NCBI GenBank assembly: GCA_026400155.1
Contig: JAPLPO010000192.1
Span: forward strand, 1-34,140
DNA: 34,140 nt
Direction: 5' to 3'
DNA from: Burkholderiales bacterium
Lineage (GTDB): Bacteria > Pseudomonadota > Gammaproteobacteria > Burkholderiales > Burkholderiaceae_C
Shown here: piece by piece, positions 26,477-34,140 of the stretch
Position numbering within the stretch: the first letter of the stretch is position 1
Layout of the letters: each line of letters starts with the position of its first letter
Position numbers and translations under genes: made by a program
The notes under the pieces: generated by a model
Database searches by the model: none
The model's input: the letters and a program-made list of their open reading frames with translations, nothing else
Told to the model about the DNA's origin: nothing

Positions 26477-27355
26477 ATGAACATTGGTTTGGGTTGGATC
26501 ATTGCATTTGGCTGTGCAATTGGTGGCTTTCTTTGGCTAGGCGGTCACGCCGAACAATTGTGGGTGCCCCAAGAATACTTGATCATTTTTGGTGCGGCGG
26601 TTGGCACCTTGGTAGCTTCGAACAAGTGGCGCAACTTAAAAAGCTTGTTTCGGGCTTTTTTCCGAATTTTTCTGCCATCAAACACTGGCAAAGAGGCCAA
26701 CTTAGGCCTGCTTTGTTTGATGTTTGAATTGCTTCAAAGGATCAAGCGCGATGGCGCCTTGTCCATTGAAGCCGACATTTCTGACCCCAAGCAAAGTGAG
26801 CTGTTTGCAAAATACCCTGCTGTGCTCAAAAGTCCGCGCCTGATTGAGTTCATTACCGATTATTTCCGCATGATGATGGACGGAACCGTCACCCTAGGGC
26901 AACTTGAGTCGGTCATGGCGCAGGAAATTGAAGTGATGAACCAAGAAGCACTTGAGCCTTCTGAGTCTATTGCCACACTGGCCGACAGCATGCCCGCTTT
27001 TGGCATTGTGGCCGCCATTATTGGTGTGGTTCATGCCTTGACCTCTATTAAAACTGGCATTGGGCCTGGCGAAATTGGCGATCTCATTTCGGAGGCTCTC
27101 ATTGGCACTTTGTTGGGCGTTTTCTCAGCCTACGCCATGATGCTGCCCATTAGCCGTTCCATGGAGCAGTTGGCAGCAGCGGATGTCAAACCCTACGAAG
27201 CCGTTAAAGAAATTCTCATTGCCAACTACAGCAATTTCTCGCCCATGATTGCGGTGGAATATGGTCGCAAGGTGATGTTCACCGACCAACGCCCCACCAT
27301 GACAGAGCTTGCTGAGGGTGTGATGGCCACATCTGGCAATAAGCTCACGGGTTAA
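26477..27355 (+). CDS. motA: flagellar motor stator protein MotA
   Basis: SELFAKYPAVLKSPRLIEFITDYFRMMMDG, SMPAFGIVAAIIGVVHALTSI, LISEALIGTLLGVFSAYAMMLPI. Confidence 0.96.
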   Translation: MNIGLGWIIAFGCAIGGFLWLGGHAEQLWVPQEYLIIFGAAVGTLVASNKWRNLKSLFRAFFRIFLPSNTGKEANLGLLCLMFELLQRIKRDGALSIEADISDPKQSELFAKYPAVLKSPRLIEFITDYFRMMMDGTVTLGQLESVMAQEIEVMNQEALEPSESIATLADSMPAFGIVAAIIGVVHALTSIKTGIGPGEIGDLISEALIGTLLGVFSAYAMMLPISRSMEQLAAADVKPYEAVKEILIANYSNFSPMIAVEYGRKVMFTDQRPTMTELAEGVMATSGNKLTG

Positions 27356-27360
27356 TTTGC

Positions 27361-28164
27361 ATGAGTTCGGTTTCAGACAATCAGCTTGTGACTCCAGACG
27401 GGGCTGTTGACGGCACAGCATCAGTGGCGGCCATTGAAACGCCCGAACTGCCCTTGAAGCCTGGGCCTGGTACTAAAACAAAAGCAACACCGACACGCCG
27501 AAGTCGCTTTGTAAAGAAACACAAAAAAGAGGCGTCTCACGGATCTTGGAAATTGGTCTATGCCGACTTCGTCACCGTGCTCATGGCTTTCTTCATTGTG
27601 GTGTGGGTTATGTTGTTCGACAACATTTCAAAACGCGAGCGCATTGATACCTCTTGCATTGAGCCTGTTGCCAAGGAACTGAAAGAGCTCATTGCTGGCG
27701 ATGCAGGGCTACAAACCGGCAAGGCTCCTTTTGAAATTGACTACTCCACAGACGGGTTGCGAATAACCCTCAAAGACGCAGGTGAGCCCTTGTTCCAAAG
27801 AGGTGGTACCACTTTGTCAGATTTTGCTAAAAAGCAATTTCAAAAAATTGCAGCTGTGGCCAACAAATGCCCTACGCACAAATTAAAAATTGAAGGCTAT
27901 ACAGATGCAGAGCCTTATGGCGGTGGCGGTACTGTGGGTTATAGCAATTGGGAGTTGTCTGCCGAGCGGGCCAATTCTGCAAGGCGAGAATTGATTTTGG
28001 AAAAGGTGCCCATTGAACGCATTTCACAAGTCATTGGCTATGGTGACAGTGTGCCTTCGATGCCTCAAGACCCCACGAACCCATTGAATCGCCGAATTTC
28101 TATCACGATCATTCCACCCAAAATTGCGGGTGAGGTCAAAATGGGCGGCATGTCTCCCATCTAA
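27361..28164 (+). CDS. motB: flagellar motor stator protein MotB
   Basis: Ion-carrying Asp in SWKLVYADFVTVLMAFFIVVWV; OmpA-like domain KIEGYTDAEPYGG...NWELSAERANSARRELI...GYGDS...NRRISITI. Confidence 0.95.
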   Translation: MSSVSDNQLVTPDGAVDGTASVAAIETPELPLKPGPGTKTKATPTRRSRFVKKHKKEASHGSWKLVYADFVTVLMAFFIVVWVMLFDNISKRERIDTSCIEPVAKELKELIAGDAGLQTGKAPFEIDYSTDGLRITLKDAGEPLFQRGGTTLSDFAKKQFQKIAAVANKCPTHKLKIEGYTDAEPYGGGGTVGYSNWELSAERANSARRELILEKVPIERISQVIGYGDSVPSMPQDPTNPLNRRISITIIPPKIAGEVKMGGMSPI

Positions 28165-28197
28165 TGGATGGCCTCTGAAGCTCTAACAGACCTAAGC

Positions 28198-29562
28198 TTA
28201 AGGTTTGTTGGGCTTGTTGAGCTCGGACTGGTTGGTTGCAATTTGCACCGAAGTGATGGTGACATTGGAAGACAACTTCAAGCGCGAAATGGTATTTTTA
28301 GCTCGCTCGACAGACCTGAAGGGGCCTGTCATAACAGCAAATCTGGCTTCGTCTTTTCCCAAAGTAAACACCGGTGCAATGCGCGCATTGATCAACCACT
28401 CTTTGTCTTTGATAAATGCTCTGGCTTCTTTCACTGTTTCAAAACTTTCATGTTCTAAAACGAAGCCATCCGCTGGCAAACTCTTTAGCCAGAGTCGTCC
28501 TTTAACGGCCACCTCTGGTAATTCAGTGATCACTTTGACTGCAACTTCTTTGGCAGGTTCGGGGGGGGGCAGCGGCGGTGATGCAGGCGAAGTTGTGGGT
28601 GGCAGAGGACCCGGAACCAATTCAACTTTAGGCTCAAGTTGAGAGAGGTTGGGGGCACCTGGAGGAACTTCCTTCGCGTCAGCACCAGCAGTATTGGGTG
28701 TTTGCTTGTCTTCTTTTTGCTGGGGTTTCCCTGAGCCTTCTACGATGTCAGTGACCTTGGCTAAAATTTGGTCTCCCACTTCTGGGTTGAGCCAAAACGC
28801 AACGCCCAAGGAAACACAAAGCAATGCGCCGATGGCCGCCACGACGGCAAAACTCTTAGCAGTTTGACGGGTCTTTTTCGAGGGCGGCTGTTGGGTGGCT
28901 GCTTTTGAAGCGACAGGGGCAGCACTGGCCGTGCTGCCAGCAGCAGCGGGCAATTTTTTCACAGCCGATTTGCTAAGCCGATTGAAGAAATCAACAGCGG
29001 CGTCCTCTTGGCCATTTTTCCGCGCCTGCTGAATGGTCGCTAATTTTTGTTCAGCAGTTGGCCGCTCTAAGGACCAGGATATAAATTGTTTGTTCTGGCT
29101 GGCAATGGCATCACCTTGTGATGTGCCCTCAGTGAACATCAAAATAACACTGATGCCTGCGCCTGGGAACTGTTGGATGAGTCGGGTGAGCAGTTGAATT
29201 TCATGCCCACCCATGGCGTTGGCATCGTGCACCACCCATACTTTTTCAGGCGCCATGCCTGTGCGAAGTTTGGTTGCCACATCCAAGGAAAGGGTGTTGA
29301 GCAATTGATTGAACCGCTCAAGCATGGCCTCGGTGTCACGCGGTAAAAATACTTCGAGCTGAGTTTGGGGGAGTTTTTGCTTGATTCGGCGAACAAAAGC
29401 GGCGCCGTAATGGTCTATGAGCTCGTTGGAATCGCTGGAAATGACCACACTTTTGCCATCTTGCGCCAAGGCTGTGAGGCAACTCTCCATTTGGAGACGG
29501 TCGGTCACCCTGAAGAAAAACTCAGAAGACGAATCCTGGCCACGCGCTCCGAACTCACTCAT
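28198..29562 (-). CDS. DamX-like membrane protein: degenerate ATPase-like N-domain, TM helix, Pro-rich linker, C-terminal SPOR-like domain
   Basis: TM AKSFAVVAAIGALLCVSLGVAFWL; linker PLPPTTSPASPPLPPPEPAKE; SPOR-like VLEHESFETVKEARAFIKDKEWLINARIAPVFTLGKDEARFAVMTGPFRSVERAKNTISRL. Confidence 0.7.
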   Translation of the reverse strand: MSEFGARGQDSSSEFFFRVTDRLQMESCLTALAQDGKSVVISSDSNELIDHYGAAFVRRIKQKLPQTQLEVFLPRDTEAMLERFNQLLNTLSLDVATKLRTGMAPEKVWVVHDANAMGGHEIQLLTRLIQQFPGAGISVILMFTEGTSQGDAIASQNKQFISWSLERPTAEQKLATIQQARKNGQEDAAVDFFNRLSKSAVKKLPAAAGSTASAAPVASKAATQQPPSKKTRQTAKSFAVVAAIGALLCVSLGVAFWLNPEVGDQILAKVTDIVEGSGKPQQKEDKQTPNTAGADAKEVPPGAPNLSQLEPKVELVPGPLPPTTSPASPPLPPPEPAKEVAVKVITELPEVAVKGRLWLKSLPADGFVLEHESFETVKEARAFIKDKEWLINARIAPVFTLGKDEARFAVMTGPFRSVERAKNTISRLKLSSNVTITSVQIATNQSELNKPNKP

Positions 29563-29587
29563 GTCATGCTAACAATCTTAAGGGTCT

Positions 29588-29616
29588 AGTATCAGTCAGA
29601 TGTCTGTAATGATACT
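29588..29616. repeat. imperfect hairpin AGTATCA-gt-CAG-ATGT-CTG-taa-TGATACT
   Basis: Perfect 7-bp outer arms and 3-bp inner arms in the gap between the bactofilin and DamX-like genes. Confidence 0.45.
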
Positions 29617-29666
29617 CAAAATTGGCCCATTGTAGGCTGGCTGGAAAGCGGCTTGAGAATTGAGGC

Positions 29667-30113
29667 CTAGCTGTTGTTTTTGGTGGACTGGGCGCTTTGG
29701 ATGGCCGCTTGTGCGCCCGAGGCCGAGGCCGATTCGTCTAGGGATTTGTTTTGAAGGATGAGCCCAGACAGCTTGGCACCGTGTTCTACGGCAATGGACC
29801 CATAGGAAATATCGCCTTGAACCCAAGAGTCTTTTTGAAATTCAACGCGATCGACCGCATGAATGTGCCCAAAGACTTTGCCCGCCACCATCACCCGGTG
29901 GGCTTTGATGTCACCCGTCACTTCACCCGTGGGGCCAATGGCCACCGCAATTTTGCAGTCTGGCGCGGCCTCAATGTTGCCCACCACTCGGCCATCAATG
30001 CGCACACTGTCCAGCAGTATCAAGTTTCCTTGAATGGTGGTGGTTCTTCCAACGATGGTGTCAAATTTTTCAGAACTCGTGGCCATTGACTGGCGATTGA
30101 ATTTTTCGAACAT
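29667..30113 (-). CDS. bactofilin (polymer-forming cytoskeletal protein)
   Basis: DTIVGRTTTIQGNLILLDSVRIDGRVVGNIEAAPDCKIAVAIGPTGEVTGDIKAHRVMVAGKVFGHIHAVDRVEF. MFEKFNRQS start chosen at 30113; the track ORF extends to 30182. Confidence 0.9.
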   Translation of the reverse strand: MFEKFNRQSMATSSEKFDTIVGRTTTIQGNLILLDSVRIDGRVVGNIEAAPDCKIAVAIGPTGEVTGDIKAHRVMVAGKVFGHIHAVDRVEFQKDSWVQGDISYGSIAVEHGAKLSGLILQNKSLDESASASGAQAAIQSAQSTKNNS

Positions 30114-30178
30114 AGTGCCTACTGTGTAAAAAGGTGAGAGGGTAGGTGAATGGCTATATGGCTTAATGTGCCAAGCAT

Positions 30179-31120
30179 TCAACGAGATGTAGCCAGCAAA
30201 ACGGTCAACGGGTTGAGAACTCGGCCATTTTGAAAAATTTCGTAATGCAAGTGGGGGCCGGTCGATCTGCCTGTGTTGCCCACATTGCCAATGAGTGCGC
30301 CGCTTTGTACTGTTGCATTGACTGCCACCAAGCGTTTGCTGAGGTGTGCATAACGGGTGATGAAATTTTCTGCGTGTCTAATTTCAATCACATTGCCATA
30401 GGTGGCATCCCATTCCGACCGCACCACTTGACCTCGAGCAGGCGCTACAACAGGGGTGCCAATTTCCGCCGCAAAATCAATGCCTTCATGCATGGCCAGA
30501 CTGCCTGTGAAAGGATCGTTTCGCACGCCGTAGCCACTGGTCAATTTAAAATCACCTTGAATGGGCAAAGCAATTGGCAAAGCTTCAAGCCAAGTCAAAT
30601 GGTTTTGCCAATCTTGTTGTTGCAGTGCCAGCAATTGGTTGACGGATTGAACGTGCTCAGCCGTTTGTTGCAATTCGGTTTGTAGGGGCTGCTTGAAAAT
30701 TTGACCCATCCAATTTTGCGTTGGGTTGGGCAGCACAAAGGGGCCCCCTTTGGCGTTTTGCAAAGCCGGGGCTTTGTCCTTCAGGCCCGCAGGCGTTGCC
30801 AAGTTCATGAACCTGTTTTTGAGGGCCTCTAGTTTTTTCACATCTTGAACCGTCTGATCCATGGATGACTGGAGTTGCCTGAGGTTTTGCCTGTAAACAG
30901 ATTCCATTCGCAATTGCTCGGCTTCTGTGGTCACGCCACCCAAACTGCGCGCCAGGTCTGGGTTGTATTCAACCGCCACCCGCAAGCCAACCCAGTTGAG
31001 CCCAAAACCCAAAAGAAGCAAGGCCATGGCCAAACCACCCGCCGCCATCAAAATGTTGCGCGCAGTGATAGAGACAGATTTAACCTGGCCGGTGGGGCCA
31101 GAGAGCCACATGAGTTGCAT
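30179..31120 (-). CDS. M23-family (LytM-like) metallopeptidase with N-terminal TM and coiled coil
   Basis: TSGYGVRNDPFTGSLAMHEGIDFAAEIGTPVVAPARGQVV (HxxxD) and TGPHLHYEIFQNGRVLNP (HxH). Confidence 0.93.
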   Translation of the reverse strand: MQLMWLSGPTGQVKSVSITARNILMAAGGLAMALLLLGFGLNWVGLRVAVEYNPDLARSLGGVTTEAEQLRMESVYRQNLRQLQSSMDQTVQDVKKLEALKNRFMNLATPAGLKDKAPALQNAKGGPFVLPNPTQNWMGQIFKQPLQTELQQTAEHVQSVNQLLALQQQDWQNHLTWLEALPIALPIQGDFKLTSGYGVRNDPFTGSLAMHEGIDFAAEIGTPVVAPARGQVVRSEWDATYGNVIEIRHAENFITRYAHLSKRLVAVNATVQSGALIGNVGNTGRSTGPHLHYEIFQNGRVLNPLTVLLATSR

Positions 31121-31283
31121 AGGATAAAAAAGCTAGGGAAGCGGATTCTAGGCAGTCCACGCCAACCCGTCTAGCGCACCAGTTGAGGTTTTTCTTGCAA
31201 AAAAATTGCTAACTTGCTGATTTATATGTTGATCATTAGAATTCAAGATTGCAAAATATTTCAACACACCCTTGGCAAGTCCC

Positions 31284-32126
31284 ATGAACAAGCCCGAATG
31301 GACCCATGAGAGTGGTGTTCTGTTAGAAAGTTTGCGCAAGCGTGCGGGGATGGACCGTGCCACCTTGGCTCGTCGCAACATGCTTTCGGTGCTTCAGGTT
31401 GAGCAACTCGAAACGGGTGGCGACTCTGGGTTTTACAACTCAGAAATTAAGTTTTCGACTGGCAAGAAACTTTTGCAATTTTTTGGGCACACGCTTCAAG
31501 TTGAAACAGAAGTTGCAAGCAGCATTTCAAACACGCCCTCACCGCCCCTAGAAATTCTGCCCCAACAAACTGCTGCCGCAAAGCCTGCCTTCAAGATTTC
31601 AGGGCTGGGAGGTGCACTGATGGTGATGGCCGTTTTGATGGCTGTATTTTTCCTGGTGCAACAATCTTCCAATTCTGTCAACAAGCCTTCCACTGAAACC
31701 AACATCCAAGCGACTCCAACAGAGCCCAAACAAGAACCGGTGCTTGCGACACCCACGACTACGCCTAAGCCCGCACTGCCCGAGACCGATAAAAAAGAAG
31801 TACCGCCAAAACCACAGGCCCTCAATGCAGCATGTGCATGGGAGTCCACTGACACTGAAATTCAACCCACGTCTGCGCGCAAAATTGGCGAGTATGTGCA
31901 TGTGGTGGCTTTAGACAATGTCAGCCTTTGCATCATGGATGGCAACCAACGCGTGGCCAGCTTGTCATTGACGCCAGGTCAGGAAAGAAGCATTTACGGG
32001 CCAGGGCCGTTCAAGGTTTACAGCCAGCAACTGCCTTTGATGAAAATCTATTTCCAAGGTCGAGCCATCAAATTGCCAAGCCCAGAAATTCGGCAAATCA
32101 CACTCAAACCAGTGGCGCTGCCTTAA
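31284..32126 (+). CDS. RodZ-like protein: N-terminal HTH, single TM, periplasmic domain
   Basis: HTH-like LLESLRKRAGMDRATLARRNMLSVLQVEQLE; TM LGGALMVMAVLMAVFFLVQQ; Pro/Thr linker; C-terminal beta-rich DUF4115-like domain (VSLCIMDGNQRVASLSLTPGQERSIYGPGPFKVY). Confidence 0.7.
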   Translation: MNKPEWTHESGVLLESLRKRAGMDRATLARRNMLSVLQVEQLETGGDSGFYNSEIKFSTGKKLLQFFGHTLQVETEVASSISNTPSPPLEILPQQTAAAKPAFKISGLGGALMVMAVLMAVFFLVQQSSNSVNKPSTETNIQATPTEPKQEPVLATPTTTPKPALPETDKKEVPPKPQALNAACAWESTDTEIQPTSARKIGEYVHVVALDNVSLCIMDGNQRVASLSLTPGQERSIYGPGPFKVYSQQLPLMKIYFQGRAIKLPSPEIRQITLKPVALP

Positions 32127-32131
32127 CGCCC

Positions 32132-32968
32132 TTACATGCTGCGAAACAACTGGGCGGCACTTCGACTCACTTGCAGTTTTTCAGATCGGCCTTTCACAAG
32201 CACCTCCTGCCGACCACGCTCATCTCGCAGCACGCCGGCAATGGCCCGCACATTCACCAAGGTGCTTCTGTGAATTTGCCAAAAGATAGAGGGGTCTAAG
32301 GCTTCTACCAATTCTTTGATGGGCTTGCGTATCAAAAACTCTTGCTTGGCTGTTTGCACGCGGGTGTATTTTTCATCGCTCACACAATAAAGCACATCTT
32401 CAACGGGAACCAACTGAAGGGTTTGACCCACCGAGGCTTGCAACCAAGACAAATACTGAGCCGGACGTCCTGACACTTGCGCCGACAGCACATGCAGCAA
32501 TTGCTGAACTGATTGGGTTGCAAGGCCACTGTCTTTCTCATGGCCATCCAACTCATGCGTGCGCTGCATCAACCGTGTCTTCAAGCGTTCTGCCGTCAGC
32601 CTCAGTCTTTCAGGTTCTGCGGGCTTTAAAACATAGTCCACAACGCCTTGCTCAAACGCATCAATGGCGTACTGATCGTAGGCTGTGATGAAAACCATTT
32701 CTGGCAACAAGGCGTCGTCGCTTAATTCAAGTTGCGCAATTTCTTTGGCCGCTTCGATGCCGGTGAGGCCCGGCATGCGAATGTCCAAAAAAATCACATC
32801 GGGTTGGTGCTCTTGAACGGCTTGAACCGCTTCAAGTCCGTTCTTGGCTTCTGCCACAATTTCCAACTCGGGCCACACTTGATGCAACCTGGCGCGAAGT
32901 TGATCGCGCATGAGTCGCTCATCGTCGGCAATCACGGCGCGGGGATTCTTTGAAATGTTGAGGATCAT
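32132..32968 (-). CDS. LytTR-family response regulator (AlgR-like)
   Basis: Receiver PRAVIADDERLMRDQL...DVIFLDIRMPGLTGIEAAKEI; LytTR domain EDVLYCVSDEKYTRVQTAKQEFLIRKPIKELVEALDPSIFWQIHRSTLVNVRAI. ATG at 32968; the track ORF is longer. Confidence 0.92.
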   Translation of the reverse strand: MILNISKNPRAVIADDERLMRDQLRARLHQVWPELEIVAEAKNGLEAVQAVQEHQPDVIFLDIRMPGLTGIEAAKEIAQLELSDDALLPEMVFITAYDQYAIDAFEQGVVDYVLKPAEPERLRLTAERLKTRLMQRTHELDGHEKDSGLATQSVQQLLHVLSAQVSGRPAQYLSWLQASVGQTLQLVPVEDVLYCVSDEKYTRVQTAKQEFLIRKPIKELVEALDPSIFWQIHRSTLVNVRAIAGVLRDERGRQEVLVKGRSEKLQVSRSAAQLFRSM

Positions 32969-32981
32969 GGTCAAATGAATT

Positions 32982-33950
32982 TCAAAGCTTGGCAGTGGCC
33001 TCGATGGGCGCAATCTTGTAGGGAAAGGACAAAATGGCCAAGGTACCAGAGCCTTCATAGGGCTCTAAAGCGCGGATGCTGAAGCTGGCTTGGTCGCCAT
33101 AAATGAGCGCCAATCTGTCGCGAATATTTTTCAAGCCAAAGCCACCTGCCCAAACACCTTGAGGACTTGCAGTTTGTGCACTTTTACTGGCACTGACATT
33201 GTTGGCATCGGCTGGAAAATAGCCCACGCCAGAATCTTTCACAGTGACCACCAATTTGCCGTGTGAAACTTCAACGCGCAAGACCAATGTGCCACCTTCA
33301 GCTTTGGGCTCAAGGCCATGTTTGAAGGCGTTTTCGACCAAGCTGAGCATCATCATGTTGGGCATTTCGGCAGAGTGAAGGCCCTCTGGAATATCCCATT
33401 GAATTTGCAGGCGATCTTCCATGCGCATTTTTTGAATGTCGAGGTAAGGGCGAATGACGCTCAACTCTTGGTCCAAGTAGCGAACCGTATTGGTTTTTTG
33501 CTCGCGCATATTGGGCAGTGTGGCACGCAACAAAGCGATCAAACTTTTTTGCATCAAGCTGGCGCGCGGCGGATCGGTTTCAATCAGATGATCGATGGAG
33601 GCCAGGGTATTGAACAAAAAGTGGGGTTCTACTTGCGCCTGCATGGTGGCCATGCGCGCCTCCACCAATTGACGCTTGAGTTGCTCGGCTTCAGCCAAGT
33701 AGGTGGCCGCAGAGGCTTTTTCTTCAGCTTGAATTTGTTGCTTGAAAATGGCTTTGATCACAATCGAAATGAGGATGATCACGAAGCCCAGTTGCGGCAC
33801 CGTGAGAACGCCGAAGACCGTTAGAACAACAATGGACAAACCAAAAAACAACATCCAACTGATGCCAATCAGCCACGTGGCATAGGCATGGAATGTGTCT
33901 TTGGCGGCTTGCCAATTGGCGGACTTGGGAGAAGAAGATGGTGTTGTCAT
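32982..33950 (-). CDS. LytS/AlgZ-type sensor histidine kinase
   Basis: VEPHFLFNTLASIDHLIETDP H-box, SLVENAFKHGLEP N-box, GFGLKNIRDRLALIYG; paired with the LytTR regulator. Confidence 0.9.
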   Translation of the reverse strand: MTTPSSSPKSANWQAAKDTFHAYATWLIGISWMLFFGLSIVVLTVFGVLTVPQLGFVIILISIVIKAIFKQQIQAEEKASAATYLAEAEQLKRQLVEARMATMQAQVEPHFLFNTLASIDHLIETDPPRASLMQKSLIALLRATLPNMREQKTNTVRYLDQELSVIRPYLDIQKMRMEDRLQIQWDIPEGLHSAEMPNMMMLSLVENAFKHGLEPKAEGGTLVLRVEVSHGKLVVTVKDSGVGYFPADANNVSASKSAQTASPQGVWAGGFGLKNIRDRLALIYGDQASFSIRALEPYEGSGTLAILSFPYKIAPIEATAKL

Positions 33951-34050
33951 AAGGCCTCGTTGTTTGGAAAGGGCCTAATGTAGACAGCTGACTTTGTGAA
34001 TGCATTTGATTTGCGACGAACTGTCGAAACCGTGGGTTGAACGGCAAAAA

Positions 34051-34140
34051 TCAAGCGCCAGCGCGCTTGCCCTTGGTGAGGTCAACACCCAACTGCTTAA
34101 GTTTGCGATACAGGGGGGTGCGCTCTAAACCTGTTTTGTC
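34051..34140 (-). CDS. C-terminal fragment of a Fis-type HTH (NtrC-family) regulator; runs off the right edge
   Basis: Minus-strand translation DKTGLERTPLYRKLKQLGVDLTKGKRAGA* matches the usual C-terminal HTH of sigma-54 activators. Confidence 0.65.
   Translation of the reverse strand, partial: DKTGLERTPLYRKLKQLGVDLTKGKRAGA

Noticed and set aside
26603-26617. Sigma-54-like TGGCAC-CTTGG-TAGC inside motA
   Set aside because: One mismatch, but it lies in a conserved coding stretch (AAVGTLVAS) with no nearby downstream gene start; likely chance.
30230-30685. 151-aa plus-strand ORF opposite the M23 peptidase
   Set aside because: The minus strand has intact HxxxD and HxH catalytic motifs; the plus-strand ORF has no domain support.
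1-34140. CRISPR arrays, tRNA/rRNA genes, transposons, toxin-antitoxin or phage-defence genes
   Set aside because: No regularly spaced repeats, no transposase or defence-like ORFs and no recognisable RNA gene seen; coding space is filled by flagellar and regulatory genes.

Overview
The window is almost entirely a dense flagellar cluster of a proteobacterium; gene style and the flanking FlrBC and AlgZR-like genes suggest Burkholderiales (inference). Left to right: (a) minus-strand sigma-54 response regulator (N-terminus only) and its histidine kinase, FlrC/FlrB-like; (b) plus-strand OmpR-type response regulator and histidine kinase; (c) fliF-G-H-I-J-K-M-N-O-P-Q-R; (d) convergent flhB on the minus strand; (e) flgB-C-D-E-F-G-H-I-J-K-L; (f) motA-motB; (g) minus-strand module of a DamX-like SPOR membrane protein, a bactofilin and an M23 peptidase; (h) plus-strand RodZ-like HTH/TM protein; (i) minus-strand LytTR response regulator and LytS/AlgZ-type kinase; (j) C-terminal tail of a Fis-HTH protein. 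No RNA genes, CRISPR arrays or transposons were recognised. Best leads: a FliM lacking the N-terminal CheY-binding peptide, with an in-frame stop just upstream; no fliL between fliK and fliM; divergent FliG torque residues; consensus sigma-54 promoters before fliK and flgB; an in-frame ATG mini-ORF ending directly against the fliF TTG start; a single-domain FlgJ; a large insertion in FlgE; and a bactofilin/M23/SPOR/RodZ-like envelope module beside motAB. I see no clearly new system. The most plausible novelty is a divergent flagellar motor linked to an envelope-shaping module.
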